Program-made: the position numbers and the translations under genes
Assembly: GCF_001305595.1 (NCBI RefSeq)
Contig: NZ_CP012406.1
Coordinates: 186,001-250,000 of the forward strand
Reading direction: 5' to 3'
DNA: 64,000 bases
From: Azospirillum thiophilum
Lineage (GTDB): Bacteria; Pseudomonadota; Alphaproteobacteria; Azospirillales; Azospirillaceae
Shown here: in pieces, positions 8,932 to 18,289 of the stretch
How positions within the stretch are numbered: the first letter of the stretch is position 1
Layout of the letters: each line of letters begins with the position of its first letter
Notes under the pieces: generated by a model
The model's database searches: none
The model's input: only the letters and a program-made list of their open reading frames with translations
Told to the model about the DNA's origin: nothing

Positions 8932-10728
8932 TCAGAAGCCCACCGCGGCGGCCGGCGTCGGGCCGCCCGCCGGCACTGCCCCGTCGAGTTCGTCGAGCAG
9001 CGCGATCACCTCCGCCGACGCGCGCTCCACCTCCGTCACCCCGGCCAACGCGCGATCCATGTCGCCGTCGGCGAAGGCGCGGGCGGCGGCCTTGCCGTGG
9101 TCGTGGACCCTGCGGTGCGGTGCCTCCAGCCGGACGAAGGCCGGGTGGGCACGATAGGCCATCGACGCCGGGCCGTAATACCATTTGCCCAGCCGGCAGG
9201 CCTCGTGGCTCGCCAACTCTTCCGGGCGCAGGGTTTCCAGCCCGACCAGCATGTCGGCCAGCCGCTTCTTCCAGATGACGTGATCGACCTTGGCGATCTT
9301 GATGATCTTGCCGGGAATGTCCTGCTCGAACAGCAGCGACAGCTGGTTGCCCAGCATGCTTTCGACGCCGCGCGTCGCCTGGACGCTGCGCAGGATCGAG
9401 GCACTGTTGGCCGCGCTGCTCTCGGCGATGCGGGCGGTGCCGGCCGCGACCTCGTTGGCGGCGGCGGACTGCTGGGTCAGGATGCTGGCGATGTCGGACA
9501 TACGCTGCCGGGTGCGGCCGATATGGTCGCCAATGTCGGCCATCCGCTCGCTGACGGCGCGGATCGCGTGCTGTCCCGCCTCGACCGCGCGGGTGCCGTC
9601 CTCCATCGACCCGACGATGGCGTCCATTTCCGCCTTCAGCGCGTCGATACGCAGGCGGATGTCCTCGGTCGCGCGGGCGGTCTGGTTGGACAGGTTCTTC
9701 ACCTCGCTGGCGACCACGGCGAAACCCTTGCCGGCCTCCCCCGCCCGTGCCGCCTCGATGGTCGCGTTCAGCGCCAGCAGGTTGGTCTGCTTGGCGATCG
9801 CCTCGATGGTCGAGACGATCTCGGCGATGCGCTCGGAGGCGGTCGACAGCTCGCCGACGCGCCTGGCGGCACCGCCCACGGCGCCGGCGATCTCCTCCAT
9901 GCGCTGGACGGCGGCATCGACGGTGCGTCCTCCCTCGACCGTCACCGCCTGCGCCTCGGTGGCCTGAACGGCGATGTCGCGGGTGCGCTGGCCGATCTCC
10001 TGGATACCGGTCACGGTTTCCTCGGTCGCCGCGGCGATGCCCTGCGATTCCTGGTCCACCGCCCGCAACTGGCCGACCATCTGCGCGGTGGCGACCGCCG
10101 AATCGTTGATGGCGATCGCCGCCCCCACGGTCCGGTCCATCAACCGGCCCGCGAGTTCGCCGAATCCCCCGGCGCCCCCGACGGAGCCGGTGGCGTCAGC
10201 CTGCGGACCGAAGCCGGCGAGCGTGCGGTCGATGTCGCAGGCGACCGCACGCGCCACCGCCGCCGCCGACCGGCGGGCCGTCGCCGGCCGCCAGAGCAGG
10301 GCGCCCTGGACCAGGGCCAGCAGCTCGCCGAGGATCAGGCCGTAGGCGGCGATATAACGCGATGGGCTGATGCCGACGCGACCATAGGCCTCGCCCGCGG
10401 CAAGGCACCGTTCCGCATGCCGCCCGCTGCCGGCATCCAGGAACAGCTGGCGCCAATGCTCCGCCAGCTCCCGCTGCAGACGGGCGGGATCGGGCGCCGG
10501 CTCCCGGCCGGCACGGGTCTCGCCGGTGACAGCCGTCCGCCCAACCGCCGCATGGGCGAGAAAGCGCCCGGCCAGCGCCGGCAGGCGGCCTTCCACCAGC
10601 CGCCCGACGCCGGCCAGCAGGCCGATCTCCTCCCGCTCCAGACCGAAAAACTCTCCCTCCGTCCGCCGATCAGCCCCGTCACCCATCTCTTCGTCCATCA
10701 TGCCGTTTTGCAGCGCAAAAATATTCAT
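8932..10728 (-). CDS. Soluble globin-coupled methyl-accepting chemotaxis protein with C-terminal CZB domain
   Basis: A 598-residue chemoreceptor with no transmembrane helix. Residues about 25-170 resemble the protoglobin sensor of HemAT ([20 protein letters not shown]). Residues about 220-470 are the MCP signalling region with the conserved hairpin tip [19 protein letters not shown] near 316. Residues about 480-590 form a chemoreceptor zinc-binding domain ([38 protein letters not shown]), which supplies the 3-His/1-Cys zinc site. In an alignment by eye, the heme proximal histidine of HemAT-type globins falls on a tyrosine here. The likely job is cytoplasmic redox, gas or metal sensing coupled to chemotaxis. 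Confidence 0.85.
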   Translation of the reverse strand: MNIFALQNGMMDEEMGDGADRRTEGEFFGLEREEIGLLAGVGRLVEGRLPALAGRFLAHAAVGRTAVTGETRAGREPAPDPARLQRELAEHWRQLFLDAGSGRHAERCLAAGEAYGRVGISPSRYIAAYGLILGELLALVQGALLWRPATARRSAAAVARAVACDIDRTLAGFGPQADATGSVGGAGGFGELAGRLMDRTVGAAIAINDSAVATAQMVGQLRAVDQESQGIAAATEETVTGIQEIGQRTRDIAVQATEAQAVTVEGGRTVDAAVQRMEEIAGAVGGAARRVGELSTASERIAEIVSTIEAIAKQTNLLALNATIEAARAGEAGKGFAVVASEVKNLSNQTARATEDIRLRIDALKAEMDAIVGSMEDGTRAVEAGQHAIRAVSERMADIGDHIGRTRQRMSDIASILTQQSAAANEVAAGTARIAESSAANSASILRSVQATRGVESMLGNQLSLLFEQDIPGKIIKIAKVDHVIWKKRLADMLVGLETLRPEELASHEACRLGKWYYGPASMAYRAHPAFVRLEAPHRRVHDHGKAAARAFADGDMDRALAGVTEVERASAEVIALLDELDGAVPAGGPTPAAAVGF

Positions 10729-10911
10729 GCGCCGCCCATCCAGATAGAAAGAAGATTACCCCAGAATTACCCCGCGCGACAACCTGGAGCAGCTATCGAC
10801 AAAAAAACGGGGAAATTCAAACGGATCCAATGTAGCTAACGGTCTGTCGCGGATACTTTCCGATTGCTGCGCCAACGGGTCCGATTCCTTCCGAACCCAC
10901 CGTTTGCTTCC

Positions 10912-11850
10912 TTAATAAGCCCACAGGGACCGGACGGCATCGGCGATCAGACCGTTTAGCGGCATCACGTTGGACGGATGCGGCACGCCGTCGCAGGACA
11001 GGGGACGGTCCAGCCCTTCCGCGGCGAACCGCCCGGCGACGGTCTCGCCGTACAGCGCGTGGACGCCATAGACCCGCAGCGTGTCGGCCCCCAGCATCCG
11101 CGCCGCCCTCGCACAGGAGAAGATCGTCTCGCCGGAACTGATGACGTCGTCGACGATCACCACCGGGCGGCCATGGATGGGAGCATCCGGCGGCAGCGCC
11201 ACCGTCACGTCCCGGTCGCCGCGCCGCTCCTTGCGGCCGACGATGCCGGTCAGCCCCAGCGGCCCGGCCACCGCCTCGACCAGCGGGGCGGATTCCTCGT
11301 CCGGCCCGACGACGATCGTTCCGGGCGCCACGCCCGTTGCCCGCAGATGCGCGGCGATGGGCGCCGCCCCGCTCAGCGCGACGGAGGGGCGGCCGACGAA
11401 GACCTCATCAAGCGTGTGGGTGCGGTGCAGATGCGGCTCGACGCAGACGAAGCGGTCGAAGCAGCGGCCGAGCCATTCGCCGACCACCGCCTGGCTGACC
11501 GGTTCGCCCGGCCTGAAGATCGCATCCTGGCGCATGTAGGCCATGTAGGGCGCCACCAGGCAGAGGTCGGCCACGCCCTGGCGCCGCAGCACCGAAGCGG
11601 CGAGGGTCAACTCCACCAGCTTGTCGTTCGGCCGGTCGAGCGACCGGTAGACGATGGCGCGTTCCACCGGTTCGTTCGGGGCCGGTTCGGGCAGGCGGAC
11701 CAGGCTCTCGCCATCGGGGAAGCGGTGCAGGTCGGCGACGTGGCAGGGAATCTCCAGTGCCTGGGCCAGCCGCCGCGCCGCGTCGGCCGAGTCCGGGAAG
11801 CCGTAGACGACCGTATGGCCGTCGGTGCGATTGCCCGTATTGCGGGCCAT
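10912..11850 (-). CDS. Ribose-phosphate pyrophosphokinase-like protein (PRPP synthetase paralogue)
   Basis: A 312-residue protein of the two-domain phosphoribosyltransferase fold used by PRPP synthetases. RFPDGESLVRLPE near residue 43, MRQDAIFRPGEPVSQAVV near 107 (ATP-binding flexible loop) and the PRPP-binding loop VVIVDDVISSGETI near 223 are present. Several positions differ from housekeeping Prs, so it is probably a paralogue or a relaxed class of the enzyme rather than the main prs gene. It stands alone, about 110 bp before the membrane-protein gene on the same strand. Confidence 0.8.
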   Translation of the reverse strand: MARNTGNRTDGHTVVYGFPDSADAARRLAQALEIPCHVADLHRFPDGESLVRLPEPAPNEPVERAIVYRSLDRPNDKLVELTLAASVLRRQGVADLCLVAPYMAYMRQDAIFRPGEPVSQAVVGEWLGRCFDRFVCVEPHLHRTHTLDEVFVGRPSVALSGAAPIAAHLRATGVAPGTIVVGPDEESAPLVEAVAGPLGLTGIVGRKERRGDRDVTVALPPDAPIHGRPVVIVDDVISSGETIFSCARAARMLGADTLRVYGVHALYGETVAGRFAAEGLDRPLSCDGVPHPSNVMPLNGLIADAVRSLWAY

Positions 11851-11962
11851 GCCCCATCTCCTCCTGCCACTTTCGACGGCGGCAAGCTTGGCGCAGGCGG
11901 CACGCGCGGGTCAATGATGGCAAAAGGCCGACTGCGCGCGGGCGGCGGTTCGCCGGGACGGC

Positions 11963-12475
11963 CTATGCCCCGCCGGTGCGCTTGTCCTCCTCCGCCTCGT
12001 CGTCGTCGGAGGCCTGCGGATCGACATGGATGCTCTCCGCCTTGCGGGCGAGCCATTGGAAGGTGCCCAGCCCGACGACCAGCAGCGTGACCACGCCCAG
12101 CAGCATGGTGGGATAGACCATGGCGGAGATCTCGCTGGTCCGCGCCTCGAACACCAGCACCAGCCCTTCCAGGCTGGCGGCGATGATGATGGTGGTCAGG
12201 AACTTGGTCAGGGTGCGGCGGGCCTCGTCGGCGCGGCGCAGTTCGCGCTCGCGGACGATCTCCTCCTCGTAGAGGTATTTGGCGATCTCGAACACGGCGA
12301 TGGCCAGCACGATCATGCCCACCCCGTCCAGCATGGCCGAGGTCAGCGCCGCGCCATCGAACGACGCCACCCCTTCCGCCACCGTCACGGCCGACAGGCC
12401 GATGAACAGCAGGGCGAACAGCGACAGCGTCACCGCCGCCAGCAGGTACATGCCGCGTGCCGCCGACTGGAACAT
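11963..12475 (-). CDS. Small membrane protein of unknown function
   Basis: A 170-residue protein with about four hydrophobic segments (residues 8-30, 45-65, 90-110, 122-142) and an acidic cytoplasmic tail rich in Asp and Glu. The start at 12475 is chosen because a strong GAGGAGGGAGAGG sequence precedes it. A longer open reading frame runs back into the prophage end and is an artefact of the insertion. The prophage begins 83 bp upstream of this start codon and may have removed or replaced its promoter. Confidence 0.7.
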   Translation of the reverse strand: MFQSAARGMYLLAAVTLSLFALLFIGLSAVTVAEGVASFDGAALTSAMLDGVGMIVLAIAVFEIAKYLYEEEIVRERELRRADEARRTLTKFLTTIIIAASLEGLVLVFEARTSEISAMVYPTMLLGVVTLLVVGLGTFQWLARKAESIHVDPQASDDDEAEEDKRTGGA

Positions 12476-12553
12476 CGTCCTCTCCCTCCTCGTATCGCAG
12501 CGTATCCTTGGCAGTGACAACGCACGGGCGCCCGGATCCGCCCGGCCGGGGCC

Positions 12554-12558
12554 GTCGG
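12554..12558. repeat. Target-site duplication, copy next to the phage right end
   Basis: GTCGG immediately precedes the prophage terminus TGT and recurs directly after the other terminus at 52325. Five base pairs is the duplication length made by Mu-type transposition, and the sequence fits the Mu target preference N-Y-S-R-N. Confidence 0.95.
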
Positions 12559-12572
12559 TGTAGCGCGAAATT

Positions 12573-12605
12573 TGGTTTGACGTGATCCGCCACATGGTTT
12601 GACGT
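12573..12605 (+). repeat. Transposase-site pair at the phage right end (R1, R2)
   Basis: Two exact copies of TGGTTTGACGT at 12573-12583 and 12595-12605, same orientation, exactly 22 bp apart. Mu's R1 and R2 sites are also abutting 22-bp units, so these are the probable binding sites of the transposase encoded at 47493-49682. No clear third site was seen within the next 60 bp. Confidence 0.85.
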
Positions 12606-12608
12606 GCA

Positions 12609-13139
12609 TCACACATCCGGCCAGCCCGCCATCTCGTCGATGGTCGCTGGATCAACTGCGGTCAGCGCTGCATCTTTGAGGTCACGGGCATGCTGCATTG
12701 TCCGACCGTACCAGTCGCCTACAAATGCCGCCAGCAGGATGCCATCGTTTGGCGTCGGCAGAGGCACCCGCTCGTTGTCCATCGCGATCCACCCGCGCGC
12801 GTAGCCCTCACTCCAAGCGGTAAGGCCGTTGCTCGCCAGCATAGCCGCCGACACCATGCCGCCGAGGTCCGCGCGGCCACGGTCGGACACCTCGACCCGC
12901 TTCCCGGCATAAGGTGCCCCCATGCCGAGCCGATGGTCACGCTCTGCGTTGATAGCGGCCACCTTGTCGGCTGCGATTTGCGCTCGGATAGCCTCGGCCT
13001 CGCCAGGATCGAGCGGCACCACGACCGCACGCATCGTTATGGTTCCGGCCGCTTCGTCCACAACGCTGTCGATGCCGGCGATCTTGTACTTCGCAGGATC
13101 GAACGGTTCCGGCGGGATGCGGATTTCGACAAGGTCCAT
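12609..13139 (-). CDS. Tail-fibre-associated protein with DUF4376-like domain
   Basis: A 176-residue protein, the last gene before the phage right end. The C-terminal part (INAERDHRLGMGAPYAGKRV, then ...MDNERVPLPTPNDGILLAAF and MQHARDLKDA) resembles the DUF4376 domain found at the ends of phage tail-fibre assembly proteins. ATG at 13139 is preferred because GGAG lies seven bases upstream; a GTG at 13145 would overlap the fibre stop but sits against the ribosome site. It directly follows the fibre gene, which supports a role as fibre chaperone or distal fibre component. Confidence 0.68.
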   Translation of the reverse strand: MDLVEIRIPPEPFDPAKYKIAGIDSVVDEAAGTITMRAVVVPLDPGEAEAIRAQIAADKVAAINAERDHRLGMGAPYAGKRVEVSDRGRADLGGMVSAAMLASNGLTAWSEGYARGWIAMDNERVPLPTPNDGILLAAFVGDWYGRTMQHARDLKDAALTAVDPATIDEMAGWPDV

Positions 13140-13141
13140 CG

Positions 13142-15877
13142 TCACACTCCGTAGCGCGCACGAGTTGCGTTAAAGGTTGCGTCAAGTTCGGCCTTCGTCA
13201 ACGCGCGGTTCCAAACGAAAGCTTGCGCAATGCGCGTTCCGGCCACCGCGGCGTAACCGCTGGCAGCGCCATAATCCAGCCAAGCCGCTTTGCGGCCAGC
13301 GGCCGACGTCGAAGGAGACGTGTAGGACAACGTGAAGGTGTTGCTGCTGCCAACCTGAGAATAGATGCCGTTATACGCGAAGAAGCTGCCATTGCTGACG
13401 CCTTCTGCAAACGACATCGCGACAAAGGCCCAACTGTTTGCTGCAGGGGCGGAAGAACCTTGGTACGTCCCGCATACACCAGAACCGTTGTATACAGTAA
13501 AGTTGATATATGGCGCTGTGGGATGGACCCTGAAATAGAACCCCGGCTTGGCGTTGCTGTCTCCAGTTCCGAAAACCGCGCCGTCGGCAACAAGATATAC
13601 CCATGCCGCGATAGTACCGATCGCGGCACCCTTGTGCACACTGTCAAGGAACGTCGTGTTGCTGGCGGCGTCCAGCGACAGGAAGTCACCACCATCGACG
13701 CCGAAGTACTCAGACGCCGACATACCGCCAGAACTACCGTTAAAAGTCGGATCGTCCGAACCGGCACTGGTGGATGCCCCGCGAGCCCAAGCGTAAACCG
13801 AGGATGAAAGCCCGTCAGCCGGAGAGGCGACGAGATTGGCAAGCGTCTGACCGGTTGAGTAACAGGCCGCGTCGCCCGCATCGATCCGGCACAGCAGGCC
13901 CGTGGTTGTGATTGCGCCGCCAGCAGCGGTGCCGGCAAGCCGGAAGGTACCGCTGTAATACGTGGCCTCATAGAGCGTAGAGGCTTTCAGGTCGCGCGGC
14001 GACAACGAATAGCCGGAGACGCTGACCAGCTGCACCGGCGGTTGGCCGGATACGGACACAGTCACAGCACCAGTATTCTCAGAACCAGCGGTCACGAAAG
14101 CGATGGTCGCTCCATCCGTATAACCGGGAAGCGGCGTAGCCGGCGTGAGCGTCAGCGCATTGGCCGTGCCGGCCGCCACCCCGCACCATGTCGCACCCGC
14201 CGCCGCTCCAACTCCGCCGGCAAGCCGCCAGGACGAGCCATCATAAGTTGCGACGTACTTGCGACCGTAGGTCACCGCCGCGGCATTGAGCGCCTGCCCG
14301 GCATAGTCCAGCAGCGGCCGGGCCGTCGTCGATCCGACGGCAAGCGTCACATACCCGTCCGTCACCGTAACGGCGCCGGTCGTGGTCGGGATGTAGGTCG
14401 TGGGCGTGCTGCCAGCTTCGATCTGCGCGCCCCAAACGTTGACCGATCCCGACCCAGACCCTTGGACCGTAAAAACGTGAGGCCCGCAAACCGTGCTGCT
14501 GTTGTTGGTCGTGGCGATAAAAATGCGCCACCAGCCGCCGGGGATTGCCTCAATACCCGACGCGACAGGCGCTCCGGTCCAAGCCGAGATTGCGCCTGCG
14601 GTCAGGTCAACATTCACCCCCGCCGCCACCGCGCCATGGTTGAAATACACTCTGCATGCGGTCGATGTGCCGGCTTTGACGTATACCGAATAACAGCGCG
14701 TCACGGTATCGGCTGGTGTGGCAATCCCGCGGTTGACCCCTGCGCCAACTCCGCCGTTGACCGTATCCGCAGCAATCGTTCCGTCCGGAGCGACCGTGGT
14801 ATTGATCGTGACCGCCGCGGCGCCAAAGGCTGCCCATGGCGCCCCGAAATCAGCCGACGGGTAGCAGATGTTGGAGCGGGTCACCGGCCCGTTGGTCTGC
14901 CCGGCGATGAACTCCACCGACGGATTGCCGGCAAGTGTCGTCAGCGGGCCGGCAAGCGTCTGGGCATTCGCCGTGCCGCCGCTGGTGCCGTACCAGACCG
15001 GCCCAGCGCCGGCGGCACCGCTGGAAAGCCGCCATTGACCCGATACCAGCGTGACCACGTATTTCGTGCCTGCGACGACATCACCGCCGCCGGCTGCCGT
15101 TCCATCCGCCCTGCGGATCGACGCCGCACCGGTGCCCGAGACGTTCAGCGTCGCCGCCCCTGTGATCGAGTAGCCGGCCAGGAACTCGTAGGAAGGATTG
15201 CCGGTCAGGCTGGGGAGTGGAGCGGACGGGGTCAGGGTCTGGGCGTTGGCGGCCCCTCCGGAGGTTCCGGCCCAGGCCGGACCCGCTCCCGGCGCCCCGG
15301 CCTGGCCGGCGTCGCCGGTCCGCACCCAACCAAGCGCCACTGCGTCGCCGGCCGCGAAGCCACCAGGACCGGCGAGGCAGGTCACAGCCACCGCGCGATA
15401 GCCGGCCGCCACGGTGATGCCGGTGACCTGGAGGTCGAGATACTTGGCGGTATCGCCCACCTTTACCATCCGCGCACGAGCCTTCGCGGCCGAACTGCTG
15501 GCGCCCAGCTCGGCGAGCATGCCGCTGACGTCGGCACCGGCACCGTCGGTGACCGACACCAGCAGGCTGTAGCTGCCCGCCGCCGGCGTTGCCGTGGTTG
15601 CGCGCAGCTTGCCGGCACCGGGATCGGATACTGCGGTGGCGGCGTCCCAAGCCATTGTGATGGTCGACTGCGCGGCGGTGATGGTGTCGGCAACCGCGCC
15701 GACATAGGCCGCGGCGTCGCCGATGTCGACCAGGGCCGCCGGAAAATTAACGACGTGCCCAGCAGTCAACCCGTCGTCGCTCTCGTCCAGCCCGCCAGGG
15801 TTCGTCGCGCTGTATGCATCCTCGTTGTAGTAGCGGCCCGACAGGCGGTCGATCGCTGAGGTCGGAGGCGTCGTCAT
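13142..15877 (-). CDS. Tail fibre with repeated modules, carbohydrate-binding-like insert and LamG tip
   Basis: A 911-residue virion protein that probably contacts the host surface. Residues 1-190 are a phage-attachment-like head. Three related modules of about 95 residues follow (starting near 197, 290 and 557), each opening with a W/Y-x-G-T-S-G-G-x-A-N-A-like motif. The second is split by an insert of about 130 residues resembling a phage carbohydrate-binding domain. Residues about 660-911 are a LamG/concanavalin-like jelly roll (AAWVYLVADGAVFGTGDSN, FVAMSFAEG, QAFVWNRALTKAELDA). The start ATG at 15877 overlaps the upstream stop (ATGA). The 3' part has lower GC than its neighbours, in keeping with exchange of receptor-binding tips. 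Confidence 0.8.
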   Translation of the reverse strand: MTTPPTSAIDRLSGRYYNEDAYSATNPGGLDESDDGLTAGHVVNFPAALVDIGDAAAYVGAVADTITAAQSTITMAWDAATAVSDPGAGKLRATTATPAAGSYSLLVSVTDGAGADVSGMLAELGASSSAAKARARMVKVGDTAKYLDLQVTGITVAAGYRAVAVTCLAGPGGFAAGDAVALGWVRTGDAGQAGAPGAGPAWAGTSGGAANAQTLTPSAPLPSLTGNPSYEFLAGYSITGAATLNVSGTGAASIRRADGTAAGGGDVVAGTKYVVTLVSGQWRLSSGAAGAGPVWYGTSGGTANAQTLAGPLTTLAGNPSVEFIAGQTNGPVTRSNICYPSADFGAPWAAFGAAAVTINTTVAPDGTIAADTVNGGVGAGVNRGIATPADTVTRCYSVYVKAGTSTACRVYFNHGAVAAGVNVDLTAGAISAWTGAPVASGIEAIPGGWWRIFIATTNNSSTVCGPHVFTVQGSGSGSVNVWGAQIEAGSTPTTYIPTTTGAVTVTDGYVTLAVGSTTARPLLDYAGQALNAAAVTYGRKYVATYDGSSWRLAGGVGAAAGATWCGVAAGTANALTLTPATPLPGYTDGATIAFVTAGSENTGAVTVSVSGQPPVQLVSVSGYSLSPRDLKASTLYEATYYSGTFRLAGTAAGGAITTTGLLCRIDAGDAACYSTGQTLANLVASPADGLSSSVYAWARGASTSAGSDDPTFNGSSGGMSASEYFGVDGGDFLSLDAASNTTFLDSVHKGAAIGTIAAWVYLVADGAVFGTGDSNAKPGFYFRVHPTAPYINFTVYNGSGVCGTYQGSSAPAANSWAFVAMSFAEGVSNGSFFAYNGIYSQVGSSNTFTLSYTSPSTSAAGRKAAWLDYGAASGYAAVAGTRIAQAFVWNRALTKAELDATFNATRARYGV

Positions 15878-16746
15878 CCAATGATCTCCAGGAGTTTCAG
15901 AGTGGCGGACCACAGGTCGCCTTCGGTCTGCGTGACCGGGATCGCGCCGTCCTCCAGCGTGGCAAGCTTGACCCGCCGCCACTGGTGGCGACCTTGGGTG
16001 ATGTCTTCGATCATCAGCAGCGGGTCGGTCTTGCCCGCACGCAGACCGAGGTCGTGGAAGCGCATGGCCTCGTCCTCGGTCAAATCGTCGAAGCGCACCG
16101 TCTTGCGCACAGGCGCCGGCCGCCGGTCCGGGATGCGGCGTCCGCCCGGCGTGGCGTCGACCGGGCTGTTGTCGACCGGTTCCAGCACCATGCCCCAGTT
16201 GTGCGGCCAGTCCGGCCGGAACGCGCGGGCGATGAACAGATGGCCGAGGTCGAGCGGCCGGCCCCTGTTGTCGATCTCGACCCGCAGGGCCTTGCAGCGC
16301 GGCGACACCGCCGGCCGGTGCAGCAGCTGCGGCGTCTTGCCGGCCAGGTCGCGGGCGGTCTGGCCGCCGGACAGGTAGTTTCCGGCGTAGTAGCTCCGGT
16401 CCCGGCGCCGGTCGGGCGACGGGTAGACGCGCAGCCACGCCGCGTCCGGCCCGCCCTGCAGGACGGAGCCGGCGGAACGGTCCGTCGGGTGGCTGTACCA
16501 GGTGAGGCGGAACGTCGCCCGCGGGTCGATCGATCCGCCGGCGATGACGAGCGTGTCGAAGCGCTTGCCCGGACCAGCCCAGACGACGTCAAACCATGCG
16601 TCGGCAGGATCGCCGGAAACGCAGCGCGCGACCGTCTCCTTCACGGTCGGATCCAAGAGGTTTTCCAGCGGCAACGCCCAATCGCCACCGGTCAGAGTGG
16701 CAACAAGCGCAAGGTTTTCGTCGAGGACGGCTGCGGTTCCCATCAT
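15874..16746 (-). CDS. Tail protein of unknown role between hub and fibre
   Basis: A 290-residue protein. I do not recognise a named family. It contains a jelly-roll-like first half (YYAGNYLSGGQTARDLAGKT) and a region on shared physical descriptors (FIARAFRPDWPHNWGMVLEP). The position between tail hub and fibre, with ATGA overlap to the fibre and two bases after the hub stop, supports a distal tail or fibre-attachment role. Start 16746 (or 16743) is chosen over an upstream reading that overlaps the hub gene. A copy of the TGGTTTGACGT motif lies inside it at 16586-16596. Confidence 0.6.
   Translation of the reverse strand: MMGTAAVLDENLALVATLTGGDWALPLENLLDPTVKETVARCVSGDPADAWFDVVWAGPGKRFDTLVIAGGSIDPRATFRLTWYSHPTDRSAGSVLQGGPDAAWLRVYPSPDRRRDRSYYAGNYLSGGQTARDLAGKTPQLLHRPAVSPRCKALRVEIDNRGRPLDLGHLFIARAFRPDWPHNWGMVLEPVDNSPVDATPGGRRIPDRRPAPVRKTVRFDDLTEDEAMRFHDLGLRAGKTDPLLMIEDITQGRHQWRRVKLATLEDGAIPVTQTEGDLWSATLKLLEIIG
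16586..16596 (-). repeat. Internal copy of the terminal transposase-site motif
   Basis: An exact 11-bp TGGTTTGACGT on the minus strand within a tail gene (encoding W-F-D-V). It may be chance, but the motif is many times more frequent in this prophage than random expectation. Confidence 0.6.
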
Positions 16747-16747
16747 C

Positions 16748-18289
16748 TCACCCGAAAAACCGCAGGCGCATGAGGTGCCGCGACGGCGACGCCAACTGCT
16801 TGCCCACCAGAAGCATGTCGTCGGCGATCCCTTCGCGCGGATATCCAAGGTGCAGGGTCGTGCCCAGCGGCCAGCCGAGCCGGGCGGCGGTCATCTCCAC
16901 CACCACCCACAGCGACCGGCGCGGCTCGCCGGACGCCCGCGGCCCGAACAGGGCCAGCAGCCGCGAGGCCAGAGCCTCCATGTCCGCTTGGCTGGTCAAG
17001 GCGGTTTCCACCTCGACGGAGCGGGCATCGTCGCCCCAGCGCGCCTTGACCCAGTCGGCCTTCGCCACGGCCTTGCGCCACTCTTCGCGCAGCCAGACCT
17101 CGCGGTCGGTGTCCCACAGGATGCCGGCGGTCCGGCTGCGGTCGAGAACCAAATGGTTGCGGCGCCCCTTCACCGTGACCTGCCATGCCGGCACCGCCAA
17201 ATCCTGGTCGTCGACGCCGATGTCGAGGATTTGCCCCTCGCCGATGCTGGCGATCGGGCCGGCCGGCACGTCCAGCCGGGCGACCTGCCAGCGACCCAGC
17301 GCGTCGGGCAGGACGGCCGCCCCCTCCGACCGCGCCATCATGTCGACCAGCTCGCGATAGCGCACGGCGCCGGGCCACCAAGCGCCGATCGTTGCGGCCG
17401 GTGCCCACCCCGCCAGCGTATCGCCGATCGTGCCGATGCCCCGCCGGGTCAGCGCCCAGCGTATCGCCGAGGCGGCTGTCTCGCCGGCGTCTGTGCGGCC
17501 GGTCGGGTCCATGGACAGGTCGCCACCGATGGTGCCGCCGAGCTTGACCAAGCCGCGACTGTTGTCGGATGCATACTGCGTTGACGACAAGGTCGCGGCG
17601 TCGAAAAAGGCCGGTGACATGTTGCCGAGATAGCCGAGGTTGGCGGCGTCGCCGCGGTCATAGAGCGCGCCGGGCGTGCCGATCGGCCCGTCGTCCAGCA
17701 GCCACGTCCTGGAGACCGTGTTGACCGCCTTGCCCGGCACGTTGGCCGGCCGGCCGATGCAGAGCGGCACGGTGTCGCCCTTGCCGGCGTCGGGCGTGCC
17801 GTCATAGCCGACGGCGCCGGCGTTGGTGCCGCCCAAGGTCCGCGTGACGACGTCGCTGTCGAGGCTGGCGCGCAGGTCATAGAGCGGCAGAGACACCTTG
17901 CCGGCCGAGCGGGCGGACAGCGTCGGCTGCGGCGCCTCCGCCCGGCCGGTGATGACCGGCGTCCACTGGTGCCAGTACTGGCCCTCACTCCCCATCCGGA
18001 CATGCACCGCGCCCATGGCGCAGCCGGCCAGATAGGAGACGGCACCGTCACCGTTCAGCAGGTCGATGCTGCCGGCGCCGACGTCGCCGGCCAGCCGCGA
18101 CAGGTCGGCATGGGTGCCGACCGAATAGGGCGGCGGGCCGGCCAGCCGGGACCGGTAGGGCTGGTTCGGCCGGTCGGGATCGTCGGGCGGAAACGGCAGG
18201 ATCGGCGTGTCGCTGACATACAGCGTCTCGGTGGTGCCGTTCGGCCGGGTCAGACCGATTTCGGCGATCCAGGCGATCAGGGCGGTCAT
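16748..18289 (-). CDS. Tail hub / baseplate-like protein
   Basis: A 513-residue protein that starts in an ATGA overlap with the tape-measure stop and precedes the distal tail genes. This is the usual place of the distal tail or hub protein in siphoviruses and in Pseudomonas Mu-like phages with flexible tails. Visible features are an N-terminal beta-rich region (ETLYVSDTPILPFPPD), a central segment (WWPGAVRYRELVDMMARSEG) and a C-terminal WLREEWRKAVAKADWVKARW helix. No catalytic motif was seen. The function is inferred from position. Confidence 0.65.
   Translation of the reverse strand: MTALIAWIAEIGLTRPNGTTETLYVSDTPILPFPPDDPDRPNQPYRSRLAGPPPYSVGTHADLSRLAGDVGAGSIDLLNGDGAVSYLAGCAMGAVHVRMGSEGQYWHQWTPVITGRAEAPQPTLSARSAGKVSLPLYDLRASLDSDVVTRTLGGTNAGAVGYDGTPDAGKGDTVPLCIGRPANVPGKAVNTVSRTWLLDDGPIGTPGALYDRGDAANLGYLGNMSPAFFDAATLSSTQYASDNSRGLVKLGGTIGGDLSMDPTGRTDAGETAASAIRWALTRRGIGTIGDTLAGWAPAATIGAWWPGAVRYRELVDMMARSEGAAVLPDALGRWQVARLDVPAGPIASIGEGQILDIGVDDQDLAVPAWQVTVKGRRNHLVLDRSRTAGILWDTDREVWLREEWRKAVAKADWVKARWGDDARSVEVETALTSQADMEALASRLLALFGPRASGEPRRSLWVVVEMTAARLGWPLGTTLHLGYPREGIADDMLLVGKQLASPSRHLMRLRFFG

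Noticed and set aside
12573-12583. Placing the phage ends directly at the TGGTTTGACGT repeats
   Set aside because: This gives no target duplication (AAATT versus TAGGT). Moving each end out by 14 bp gives TGT/ACA termini with a perfect GTCGG repeat.
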